From Mesorhizobium sp. NZP2077 (GTDB lineage: Bacteria > Pseudomonadota > Alphaproteobacteria > Rhizobiales > Rhizobiaceae): 64,000 bases of DNA. Where the stretch lies: NCBI RefSeq assembly GCF_013170805.1, contig NZ_CP051293.1:3850001-3914000 (forward strand), written 5' to 3'. The notes below the pieces were generated by a model. It had not been told where the DNA came from. It made no database searches and was given only the letters and a program-made list of their open reading frames with translations. The position numbers and the translations under genes were made by a program. Numbering within the stretch: position 1 is the first letter of the stretch; every line of letters starts with the position of its first letter. Positions 15,794 through 24,199 of this stretch are shown one piece after another.

Positions 15794-16633
15794 ATGAAAC
15801 TCTGGATCTGGTCCGACCTCCATCTCGAGATGCAGGAAATCGCGCTGCCCTCTGCTGCTCCCGACGGCGTTGATGCGATCGTTTGCGCAGGCGACCTGTC
15901 CTATGCTCCCGATGTCGAGCGACACGCCTTCGACATCGTGCATCGATACGGCGTGCCGGTGATCTTCGTGCCGGGCAATCACGAGTTCTACAGCAATCGC
16001 GGAGCTCGTCCGCCGCGAACGAAGCCTTCGGATCACCGTCTGATGAAACAGGCGGCCGAGGCGTCGAGGTCCTGGGCGCAGCCGTTTCATGTCCTCGACG
16101 ACGACACTGCGGAACTCGGCGGCGTGCGGTTTGTCGGCGGCACGTTGTGGACCGATTTCCGAATGTACTTGGTGAACGAGGTCGGCGTTCGGAGGCGGAT
16201 GCAATCGGCACTCGCTCAATTGGCGGATTTCTCGAGAATCTGGCTTGGCGACGGCGAGCAGCTGTCGCCGCAGGTTATGCTCGGTTTCCACCTGCTGACC
16301 CGCGGATTCATCGAGCGCCAGCTGGCGATCCCGTTCGATGGCAAGACGGTTGTCGTCACGCACCATCTGCCTCACCCGCATTGTACACCTGCGGCTTACG
16401 TCGGCAGGGAAAGCAACTACCTGTTTGCCTGCAGCAAGGAGGCATTCGAAAGTATCCTGACTTCAGACGCGGCGCCGGCACTCTGGGTCTGCGGCCATAC
16501 GCATCACTACTCTGACGTCAAGGTTGGCCGAACGCGGATCGTCTGCAATCCGTTTGGGTACCTTGCGGTCGCCAGCGAGCGCGACAACGATTTTCAGTGG
16601 GACCTCGTGATCGACACGGAGGACCTGACGTGA
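15794..16633 (+). CDS. Calcineurin-type metallophosphoesterase (first of two)
   Basis: A 279-residue single-domain phosphoesterase. Metal ligands in order: Asp8 and His10 (WSDLHLE), Asp34 (CAGDLSY), Asn62-His63-Glu64 (PGNHEFY), His in VVVTHHLPHP and the pair in VCGHTHHYS. This is the complete dinuclear-metal set. Substrate unknown; the small cap suggests nucleotides, phosphoproteins or RNA/DNA ends rather than large structures. It precedes an FtsH-like protease by 121 bp, and a paralogue follows that protease, so the three form a cassette. It lacks the C-terminal capping regions of SbcD/Mre11. Confidence 0.9.
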   Translation: MKLWIWSDLHLEMQEIALPSAAPDGVDAIVCAGDLSYAPDVERHAFDIVHRYGVPVIFVPGNHEFYSNRGARPPRTKPSDHRLMKQAAEASRSWAQPFHVLDDDTAELGGVRFVGGTLWTDFRMYLVNEVGVRRRMQSALAQLADFSRIWLGDGEQLSPQVMLGFHLLTRGFIERQLAIPFDGKTVVVTHHLPHPHCTPAAYVGRESNYLFACSKEAFESILTSDAAPALWVCGHTHHYSDVKVGRTRIVCNPFGYLAVASERDNDFQWDLVIDTEDLT

Positions 16634-16754
16634 AGACCCCGAGTGCCTTGCCCTGCAGGGCGGATCCTCTGCTGCTTCGGACGCCGGCGGCGACTTGGCT
16701 GGAGATGCCGTGCTGTGCCGAGGGCTGTTCAATGCCCTGTGATCGGAGAACGTA

Positions 16755-18869
16755 ATGTCCGGTTCCACGCCGAAGTCGGCTGTCGCCAACAAATCGAACG
16801 TCATCCAGTCTGATCTCCTGGCGAGGGCGTATCTTGATATCCTCGCCCGCCAAGAGGGCGTGAACTCCAGGCCCATGTTGCGAGCTGGGTCTGGCGATCC
16901 GTCCGATCCCGTCGAAATCCTTCTCGACGACCTGATGGACACGCCAGCTGAAGAACGCGTATCGGTCCGTCCCGACCTCGCGGCCGTGGCAGTGCTGACG
17001 GCCCGCGCCGTCGAGGCCGAGCCCGGGTTGACACGGACATTGCGGCGCGGAGCTCCGGTGGTCACCATCGCCACCCATACGCCCGACCGTGTTGCGTCTG
17101 TCCAAAAGGTGATCGAAGTCTGCGCCCTCCCGGACGAGCGTTCCATTGTGACCAACGGCCGCCAATCGAGGCCGGGACAGGACGACGTGCTGATCGTCGC
17201 CAGGGACGGAACCGAAAAGAGCCATAAGCCCGACTCCGGCAACGACTCCGTCGCCGACGCGCTGCATGCGCGTTCGACGATCATCGGCATCGCGCCCGAT
17301 CCACGGCGGCAGCTGCCACGCGACCTGATGCGATCGGCGGAGTTCCATCTGGTCTTGCCGGAAATCGATCAGAGCGCCCTGCTGCTCGTCATCGAGGCAG
17401 TCACGGGCAAGCGGCCGGAGCGATCGATCGATGCAGCGGCCATCCGGCTGCTCGACATCGCCGATCTGGTGCTTGCGTTGCGGCCGGACCGCAGCCCCGA
17501 AGACTGCGTCGTAAGGCTCGAAGATCTCGTCGCGGGGAAGGGAGAGTTCCATTCAGACGGACCAGCGCTCGAGGACCTCGACGGCTACGGAACAGCAAAG
17601 GACTGGGGCATCGAACTGGTCGCCGATTTCGCGGACTACAAAGCAGGGCGCATCAAGTGGGACGAAGTGGATAATCGCGGGCTGCTGCTTTCCGGTCCTC
17701 CGGGCGTAGGCAAGACGAGCTATGCTCGGGCGCTCGCAAAGTCGGCACGTGTGCCGCTCGTCGCGACCAGCGTCGCTGACTGGAGTGCGGCAAGCTACCT
17801 GTCGGGCACGCTACAGGCGATCAAGGATGTTTTCGCACGGGCGCGCCAACTAGCGCCCTGCATCTTGTTCATTGATGAGCTCGATGGCATTTCCGACAGG
17901 GCGCGCTTGAGCGGGGACTATGTCGAGTACTGGTCCCAGATCGTCAATTTGTTCCTGGAGCTGCTGCAGGGCGTCGACGAGCGGCCGGGCGTTGTCGTGA
18001 TAGGGGCAACCAACCATCCCGACATGATCGACCCGGCGGTCAAACGGGCAGGTCGGCTGGATCGTGAGATTGCGATAGCAAGGCCGGACGTGAAGGCGCT
18101 CGCCGGGATTTTTCGCCATCATCTCGGCAACCAGTTGCCAGAAGCCGACATGGTACCCGTCGCCTTGGCCGCGCGGGGCGCAACCGGAGCCGACGTCGAG
18201 GCTTATGTGCGCAGGGCCCGAGGCGCTGCAAGACGCGGACGCCGCGAACTGCAACTCGATGACCTTCTGGCAGAGGTCCGCTCGAACAGGGAGCCTCCCT
18301 CCCGCGAGGAGCGGCGCAGGCTTGCCGTGCACGAGGCAGGCCACGCTGTCGCCGCTACTTTGCTTGGCCGCATGGAGGTCATCGGCGTTTCCATCGGCGA
18401 TTGGGATGGTTTGACCCAAATCGCCGACGTCGACAGCGGCACAAGCCCTGAGCATTGCAACGATATCTTGGTCATGCTGATGGCCGGTCGTGCCGCCGAA
18501 GAGCTGGTGCTCGGCAACCCCTCGGCAGGCGCGGGCGGCGCGCCAGGCTCCGATCTTTCCCACGCCACCGAACTCGCAAAGAAGATGGAGCTGAGGTTCG
18601 GCTTCGGCGAATACGGCCCCGTGTTTCTGCCCGATGGGGCGCATGACCCGCTCACGACAGTTCCGGGACTGTTCATCGCCGTAAAGAACCGCCTGGAACG
18701 TGCGATGGCGGGCGCCGCGGAGTTGCTGGCGAAGAACAGGGCGGTCCTGGATGCAGTTGCGGACGCTCTCGACCAATCGGGTTACCTGTCTGCGGACGAC
18801 GTCTCCCGCCTCGTACGAGAGGCCGATGGTTGCACTGAAGATCATGGCGGGCTGCGGCGATCTGAGTGA
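16755..18869 (+). CDS. Soluble FtsH-like AAA ATPase / M41 zinc metalloprotease
   Basis: A 704-residue protein. Residues about 1-290 are a novel N-terminal region without membrane helices. The AAA domain has Walker A GPPGVGKTS at 314-322, Walker B CILFIDELD and the second region of homology GATNHPDMIDPAVKRAGRLD with its arginine fingers. The protease domain has HEAGH at 526-530 and the third zinc ligand Asp in GAPGSDLSHATELA. It therefore has every catalytic element of FtsH but no transmembrane segment, so it probably acts in the cytosol on soluble substrates. It sits between two metallophosphoesterases. I infer an ATP-driven protease that regulates, or is regulated by, those enzymes. Confidence 0.9.
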   Translation: MSGSTPKSAVANKSNVIQSDLLARAYLDILARQEGVNSRPMLRAGSGDPSDPVEILLDDLMDTPAEERVSVRPDLAAVAVLTARAVEAEPGLTRTLRRGAPVVTIATHTPDRVASVQKVIEVCALPDERSIVTNGRQSRPGQDDVLIVARDGTEKSHKPDSGNDSVADALHARSTIIGIAPDPRRQLPRDLMRSAEFHLVLPEIDQSALLLVIEAVTGKRPERSIDAAAIRLLDIADLVLALRPDRSPEDCVVRLEDLVAGKGEFHSDGPALEDLDGYGTAKDWGIELVADFADYKAGRIKWDEVDNRGLLLSGPPGVGKTSYARALAKSARVPLVATSVADWSAASYLSGTLQAIKDVFARARQLAPCILFIDELDGISDRARLSGDYVEYWSQIVNLFLELLQGVDERPGVVVIGATNHPDMIDPAVKRAGRLDREIAIARPDVKALAGIFRHHLGNQLPEADMVPVALAARGATGADVEAYVRRARGAARRGRRELQLDDLLAEVRSNREPPSREERRRLAVHEAGHAVAATLLGRMEVIGVSIGDWDGLTQIADVDSGTSPEHCNDILVMLMAGRAAEELVLGNPSAGAGGAPGSDLSHATELAKKMELRFGFGEYGPVFLPDGAHDPLTTVPGLFIAVKNRLERAMAGAAELLAKNRAVLDAVADALDQSGYLSADDVSRLVREADGCTEDHGGLRRSE

Positions 18870-18994
18870 AGCAGGGAAGCGAATGACCTCACCGGGCCGG
18901 TCGCGCGTCGATCGGACGGAGGAGATTCGTCAGCGGCTAAGATGTGAATCCTGGCAGGGATCCCCCGCCTGAATGAACCAACGGAACTATTCCT

Positions 18995-19753
18995 ATGAAA
19001 ATCTGGCTGTTTTCCGATCTTCACCTGGAATTTGCCGATCTCCGCCAGCCGCTGACGATCCCGGATGCAGACGTTTGTGTCGTCGCGGGAGATCTTTGTC
19101 GCGCGCCCGCCAACGGCGCTTACTGGTTGGGCAAAAACGTCGTGCCGGCGATGCCTTGCGTATATGTCGCGGGCAACCACGAATTCTATAAAGGCTCGAT
19201 CAAAGAGGGGCTGGAAGACGGGCGCGGGGCGGCCGCCCAGTTCCCGAATGTGCATTTTTTGGAGAACGATTTTGTCGTGATCGACGGCGTTCGGTTCCTC
19301 GGCGCCACGCTTTGGACCGACTTCCAGATTGAGGGACACCCACATGTCGCAATGTTCCATGCTCGCGAGCGCATGAACGACTTCAAGCTGATCGCGGAAC
19401 AGCGCAATCCATGGCGACGTTTCCTGCCGGGGACGGCGTATCGGATGCATCGGGAGTCGCGCAAATTCATCGAAACCACTTTGAAAGCCGATCCGGTCAA
19501 GACCGTCGTGGTCACCCATCACCTGCCGCACGCACGGTCCATCCCTTCGCGCTTCAAGGGTGATTTGCTGAATGCCGCCTTTGCGAGCGACCTATCAAAC
19601 GTGATCGAAGACGGACATCCAGCTTTGTGGGTGCACGGACATACTCACGACAGCTGCGACTATGAGATCGGGAGCACGCGCGTAATCTGCAATCCGTACG
19701 GTTACGACGGCGAAAATAGCGCCTTTGATCCGGCGCTGGTCGTGGGAGTGTAG
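18995..19753 (+). CDS. Calcineurin-type metallophosphoesterase (second of two)
   Basis: A 252-residue paralogue of the first enzyme (MKIWLFSDLHLEF against MKLWIWSDLHLEM). Ligands: Asp8, His10, Asp33 (VAGDLCR), Asn61-His62-Glu63 (AGNHEFY), His in VVVTHHLPHARS and WVHGHTHDS, then CNPYGYDG, as in the first copy's CNPFGYLA. The duplication on both sides of a protease suggests that the pair matters for function, perhaps as a heterodimer or with different substrates. 125 bp after the protease stop. Confidence 0.9.
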   Translation: MKIWLFSDLHLEFADLRQPLTIPDADVCVVAGDLCRAPANGAYWLGKNVVPAMPCVYVAGNHEFYKGSIKEGLEDGRGAAAQFPNVHFLENDFVVIDGVRFLGATLWTDFQIEGHPHVAMFHARERMNDFKLIAEQRNPWRRFLPGTAYRMHRESRKFIETTLKADPVKTVVVTHHLPHARSIPSRFKGDLLNAAFASDLSNVIEDGHPALWVHGHTHDSCDYEIGSTRVICNPYGYDGENSAFDPALVVGV

Positions 19754-20067
19754 TAGCGAGGCCGCCATCGATAAATGCAGGTTGTGCCACTTGGCGTGGG
19801 CGCCTCGGCACACGATCAGCGCGCCGAACTGATCGATCAAATGGCCGCGGATCAATCTGAACAAAATTGTGGTTGCCGATATCACGAATAGGCGGCGGCG
19901 AACGCCAGCTGATCATACCCGCGTACCTCACATCGGCACTCTGGGTTTACATCGGCAGCCAGGCCCCTAGTTTTAGAGGTTCGCGCCGTGCACCTCCTGA
20001 GTGCGGGGATGATCGAGAACGGGCAGCTTAGGCCGGCCCCCAAAAAACTTCCGAAAGGATAACTGCT
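19754..20067. other. Intergenic region before the FKBP gene
   Basis: 314 bp without a supported gene. Ends with CGAAAGGATAACTGCT, a good ribosome binding site for the FKBP gene. No terminator with a T run found after the metallophosphoesterase. Confidence 0.4.
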
Positions 20068-20502
20068 ATGACACAGGCCAAGAATGGCGACACCGTGCGC
20101 ATCAACTACAATGGACGCCTAGTCGACGGCACTCAATTCGATTCTTCCGGCAGCGAACCGCTGCAATTCACGTTGGGTGAAGGACAGGTGATCCCCGGTC
20201 TTGAAACCCATGTCGAGGGCATGGAGGTGGGCGCGAAAAGCACCGTCACCGTTCCCGCCGACGCAGCCTATGGCCCCCACCGCCCCGAAGCGGTCATGAC
20301 CATCGATCGCGCCAAGGTGCCAGACAACATCAATGTTGATATCGGCACTCGATTGCAGGTCAGAACCCGCGAGGGGCAACCCATGCCGGTAACAGTCGTC
20401 GAAGTGGACGACGCCAGCGTCAAGCTCGACGGCAACCATCCGTTAGCCGGGCAGGATCTGGTGTTCGAGGTTGAACTGGTCGAGATCGTTCAGGCGGCGT
20501 AG
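20068..20502 (+). CDS. FKBP-type peptidyl-prolyl isomerase (SlyD-like)
   Basis: A 144-residue protein: GDTVRINYNGRLVDGTQFDS, then PLQFTLGEGQVIPGLE and VPADAAYGPH are the FKBP signature, with an inserted-flap arrangement (MTIDRAKVPDNINVDIG, then NHPLAGQDLVFEVELVEI) matching SlyD-type enzymes. It lacks a signal peptide, so it should act as a cytosolic proline isomerase/chaperone. It lacks SlyD's His-rich tail. An intact folding enzyme among defence genes could be a backbone gene carried along or island cargo. Confidence 0.93.
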   Translation: MTQAKNGDTVRINYNGRLVDGTQFDSSGSEPLQFTLGEGQVIPGLETHVEGMEVGAKSTVTVPADAAYGPHRPEAVMTIDRAKVPDNINVDIGTRLQVRTREGQPMPVTVVEVDDASVKLDGNHPLAGQDLVFEVELVEIVQAA

Positions 20503-21029
20503 GGCCTACCCCATACGGCCCAGAATTGGTCGGCTTCGCGACGTCCCTTACGAGCATTCCCCGGCAGGTGGCGATTCAGGCAAGATCGGGAGTTGGCGGT
20601 AGCCATGGTCCGCGCCACCTCGGCGGCGCGGCCTCGGCGAGTTCCTCGTTCGTAGGGTTACGTTCAATGAATGCTGGGCCCGACTTTGCGACACTATGAA
20701 CGCGAAGGATTCCATGTGGCCATGTACTTCTTGGTCATGCGTGATCAGAAATTTACCTATACGCCGCTGGCTGTCAGGTTTGATCATTTTTGGAAGCTCG
20801 ACCACTTCTGGCGTTCGACGGACCCATGCTGAGAAATATCAAAACGGCGCCGATGCATAGCCAAGGCTTTCCCAGTCCGGCACTCTTGTCTTCCCTGCGG
20901 CTTTATCGCTTTGCTCGACGCCAACCTGCCGCACGAGCTTCGGCCTCAGAGCAAAACCAGCGCTCGCCCTTTCCGGTCGATATGACTGTCTCGGCATAAT
21001 GTTCGGTGTGCTGTCAGGCGGGAACACCG
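20503..21029. other. Gene-poor region between the FKBP and GmrSD-like genes
   Basis: 527 bp without a supported gene. GGGCCTACCCCATACGGCCC just after the FKBP stop can form a small hairpin but has no T run. Short frames lack ribosome binding sites. Confidence 0.4.
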
Positions 21030-23132
21030 CTATTCCGCGGCTGCTTCGCGCCGCCAATCGTCAGCCACAAGCCAGCCGCCTTGGTCGTCTTGAAAGTGCC
21101 AATCATTCCAGCCGTTCCGATGGGTACGGGTAATGAACCTCGAAGCGGCGGAAAGCGACCCGAACTTGCGGTCTACTCCATCGACGACGAGCGTACCGTT
21201 CTCGATGTGACCATCATAGCGGCGGCCTGCATAGGTGAAGCGACAAGCGGTGCCATCGGTCGGCAACCCGGACGCGCCGGCTGTAGTCTCAGCTTCTTCA
21301 AGCGGCGAAGGCGCCATCCAAATATGAATGGCATTTTGGAAGAGCAAAAGCCCGCGTTCGGTAATGGAGGCCTCATCCCAACTATCGAATCGATTGAGAT
21401 CGCGGTTCAGCGCGAGGCTCGAATGAGACCTCACCGCCGGCATTTTTGCGCTGTAAGGACCATTCGACACTGTCGAGTTTAACGCACCCGTTAGCAGCGT
21501 CAGATTGCCGAGCCGGTTAACAACCGCATCACGTTCCGCTTGCCTGGTCAGATGGTCGATATCCATGTCGTCGTCGTCTTCGAGATGCTCGAACCCTGGG
21601 ACTTTCCAAGCCTCTCGCCATTGTTGGGGCATAATGTGTTCGATGGTGAGCGCTGATTTGATCTCGATGTCTTCGTTGAGCGCGGACCTTTTGGCCATCT
21701 CGATCGCTTCGAAAAGATATCGCAACCTCGGCTGGCGTGCCCCTTTGTACTGATCTCGGCCGAGCCAGGCGTTCCGCCACTCTTCGTCGCTTGGCCAGCG
21801 GTCAATGTCGGACCGTCGGCTGGAAAGATATGCGACCATTTCATCGAGCTTGTCGTTCTCGGCTTCGCGAAGACGGTCGATGAGGCCGACGAAGAGTCTA
21901 TTGTAGTTCTTGTTCGTGAGGCCGCAGATGTCCCGCCGCAGGATATAGCTTTCGAGAACTTCGAGAGCGCTGTCGATTTCGTGGGCCACATTGGGGTCGG
22001 TGGCGAGATAGATTACCAACGGCATGACCGTCGACACGTCGAACGCATCAGCGAATCGCCCGAAGTTTCCTATAGGATCGTTCAAGCCCTGGTCAAATAA
22101 GCGCTTCTCGATCGCAGCTGTAGCAGAAATCGACTCCAGTTCCGTGGTCACGTCCGCGAAAGGTCGATCGGTGAGTATCCACCGACGATAGTTATCGAAG
22201 AGCCCCTCGACCGACACCAAGTCTCCGATGTGCATCGCAAGATGATCGGTGAGCATCCAGTCGAGGCGAGTTCGGGTCTGCCGCCCCCGGGAGGCCGGCC
22301 GGCCCCAGAACGCCCTGTCGAGTGGCAGCCAGTGCTTCTCATAGAGCTTATCCACAACAAGGGAATGGTGCGCCTGACCGAGACCTTTCGCCCGCTGGAA
22401 AATGAAGTTGCGCATCAAATCGCCCGGTGTGAGGTCCACGCCTCGACTGTTGAGCGTCTCGAAGATCGTTTGAGGATCGTCTCCACTCTCAAGCTCGATC
22501 GATACGGCGGCGAGGCCTTCCTTCAAGGCCTCGAACAAGATTTCCAGCCGGTATTCTTCGAAGTCGCCGTCGGCGGTGACCTGCTGCTCGATACGACCCT
22601 TGAAATAGTTGTGAGCTGCTACCGACCTTCTGACCACGCCATCTTCGTCATTGGGTCGCGGTCCTATGGCATCGAGGTCCGTTGTGGGATCGACGATGGA
22701 AACGAGCGACCGTCGGTCGGTGATGGAGGGCCATAGCTTAAACCGCTCGACGTCAGGACTCTCCATCACACCATCGTTCAAGAGGTACTTCTGAACCTCG
22801 GCCTCATATCGGGATCCATAGGCTTTGGCTACATCTCGAAGCGCTGCTAGAAGCAGTTGGAATGTCGTCAGCCGCTGCTGGCCATCAATGATCTCGAATG
22901 CCTGCACCTGTTTTCCAAAGGTCTTTATTTGGGCGATGACGATGGCGCCCATAAAATGAGGGGTGAGGGTGGAGCGGTCCTCCATCAGCCTCGACATGGC
23001 ACGCTCGATATCTTCCCACAGCAGGTCAAGCTGTGGTGCAGCCTTCCAGGCATACTGGCGCTGGTATAGCGGGATCAGGAACCTCTTCTTGCCGTCGAAT
23101 AGTTCTATGATCGATCGTGTGTATGGTTTCAC
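21030..23132 (-). CDS. GmrSD-like DUF262/DUF1524 nuclease with C-terminal RAMA-like domain
   Basis: A 700-residue type IV restriction-like protein. The N-terminal DUF262 (ParB-like NTPase) has LYQRQYAW (22-29) and IDGQQRLTT (82-90). The middle is helical. The DUF1524 His-Me finger near 490-545 has TIEHIMPQQW and NRLGNLTLLTG. The last 80 residues (FTYAGRRYDGHIENG, SLSAASRFITRTHRNGWNDW) resemble the RAMA/DUF4357 module that recognises modified DNA or accompanies methylases. Family members cut DNA carrying modified cytosines, using nucleotide hydrolysis. It is divergent from an R-M operon with a 400-bp shared upstream region. Confidence 0.88.
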   Translation of the reverse strand: MKPYTRSIIELFDGKKRFLIPLYQRQYAWKAAPQLDLLWEDIERAMSRLMEDRSTLTPHFMGAIVIAQIKTFGKQVQAFEIIDGQQRLTTFQLLLAALRDVAKAYGSRYEAEVQKYLLNDGVMESPDVERFKLWPSITDRRSLVSIVDPTTDLDAIGPRPNDEDGVVRRSVAAHNYFKGRIEQQVTADGDFEEYRLEILFEALKEGLAAVSIELESGDDPQTIFETLNSRGVDLTPGDLMRNFIFQRAKGLGQAHHSLVVDKLYEKHWLPLDRAFWGRPASRGRQTRTRLDWMLTDHLAMHIGDLVSVEGLFDNYRRWILTDRPFADVTTELESISATAAIEKRLFDQGLNDPIGNFGRFADAFDVSTVMPLVIYLATDPNVAHEIDSALEVLESYILRRDICGLTNKNYNRLFVGLIDRLREAENDKLDEMVAYLSSRRSDIDRWPSDEEWRNAWLGRDQYKGARQPRLRYLFEAIEMAKRSALNEDIEIKSALTIEHIMPQQWREAWKVPGFEHLEDDDDMDIDHLTRQAERDAVVNRLGNLTLLTGALNSTVSNGPYSAKMPAVRSHSSLALNRDLNRFDSWDEASITERGLLLFQNAIHIWMAPSPLEEAETTAGASGLPTDGTACRFTYAGRRYDGHIENGTLVVDGVDRKFGSLSAASRFITRTHRNGWNDWHFQDDQGGWLVADDWRREAAAE

Positions 23133-23533
23133 TGTTTTCCCCGAAGCGCTTACTCAAAAATATCGGTATTAGAGTCTAGTCACATTACGCAAGCGGATAC
23201 TGCGGCGTTGTCGCTGCCGGCTTTGTCGGTGGACTGCGAAGTGGCTCCGCCGCGCGTAGAATTCGCGTTGAGCTTGAAGTCTCTCCCGAGATGGTAGCTT
23301 CGTGCCCCCGAAAGGCTGTTCCCTTGTGATCGGGTCGAGACCTAGATGCTTTGAGCACGATACCCTTTGTCCCTAGGCGGCGGTTGCGCATCGTGACGCT
23401 TTCTGCAGAGTCTGAGGCATGAGCGGTTGCGGACGCGTTGTCACGAAGCCTTCAAGATGCCACGAACAGCCTTGGTCCATAGCGAGACGGCACGTAGGCG
23501 AAGCTCCCATTTACCGTAGGCACGCAACCTGTC
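23133..23533. promoter_or_regulatory. Divergent upstream region of the GmrSD-like gene and the R-M operon
   Basis: 400 bp with no gene between divergent units; both promoters should lie here. No operator-like symmetric repeat or perfect promoter was identified by eye. Confidence 0.4.
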
Positions 23534-24199
23534 ATGTATCGCCAAATGAGCCTAATCAAGTCGAAGAAGCGCGTTGCTGATCACGGGGAGGTCTTCACTC
23601 CCACCTGGCTGGTGGACGCAATGCTGGACCTGGTCCAAGGCGAGGCCGACCGCGTCGATGCGCGATTTCTTGAGCCTGCATGCGGCAGCGGCAACTTCTT
23701 AGTCAGGGTTCTTCAACGGAAGCTTGCCGCCGTCGAAATCAAGTTCAGCAAATCTGAATTCGAAAGGCGACATTACGCGCTTCTCGGGCTGATGTGCACC
23801 TACGGGATTGAGCTCTTAGCTGACAATATCGCGGAATGCCGAGCGAATATGCTCGATGTTTTGACGGAGTATTTAAGCATCGACGAGGCGGATGACCTGT
23901 ATCGCGCAGCGTTCTTCGTGCTGTCGCAGAACCTTTTGCGTGGCGACGCGCTGACAATGCGGTCGGAGAACGGCAAGCCAATTATCTTCGCCGAGTGGGG
24001 TTATCTCGGCAAAGGGAAGTTCCAGCGTCGGGATTTCCGACTGGATGTATTGACAGGGTCATCAGCCTTTAGCGCCGAAGGATCGCTGTTTGCTCATCTA
24101 GGCAAGCATGAAATTTTCACTCCGATTAAAACTTGGCCAACGATGACGGTTAGCGATCTGGCCGCCGCCCGTGACGGCATCCCGCAGGAGGCTGCATGA
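23534..24199 (+). CDS. N6-adenine methylase-like subunit carrying SAM motif I
   Basis: A 221-residue protein. GEVFTPTWLVDAMLDLV is the helix that precedes motif I in adenine methylases of type I/IIG systems, and FLEPACGSGNFLVRVL is the SAM-binding motif I. There is no NPPY catalytic motif; the next gene, overlapping by 4 bp, has it. Thus the methylase seems to be split over two genes. An alternative start is the Met at 23546. I expect the two to work together to modify host DNA, or this one to be a regulatory paralogue. Confidence 0.85.
   Translation: MYRQMSLIKSKKRVADHGEVFTPTWLVDAMLDLVQGEADRVDARFLEPACGSGNFLVRVLQRKLAAVEIKFSKSEFERRHYALLGLMCTYGIELLADNIAECRANMLDVLTEYLSIDEADDLYRAAFFVLSQNLLRGDALTMRSENGKPIIFAEWGYLGKGKFQRRDFRLDVLTGSSAFSAEGSLFAHLGKHEIFTPIKTWPTMTVSDLAAARDGIPQEAA

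Noticed and set aside
15464..16381. 305-codon reverse-strand frame rich in Arg and His
   Set aside because: It is the antisense shadow of the first metallophosphoesterase, whose metal ligands are all present in the forward frame.
16755..18869. Housekeeping ftsH
   Set aside because: No N-terminal transmembrane helices and no periplasmic domain; genomic context is accessory.
15794..19753. SbcCD/Mre11-Rad50-type repair complex
   Set aside because: The phosphoesterases are too short and lack capping domains, and the middle gene is an AAA-M41 protease, not an SMC ATPase.
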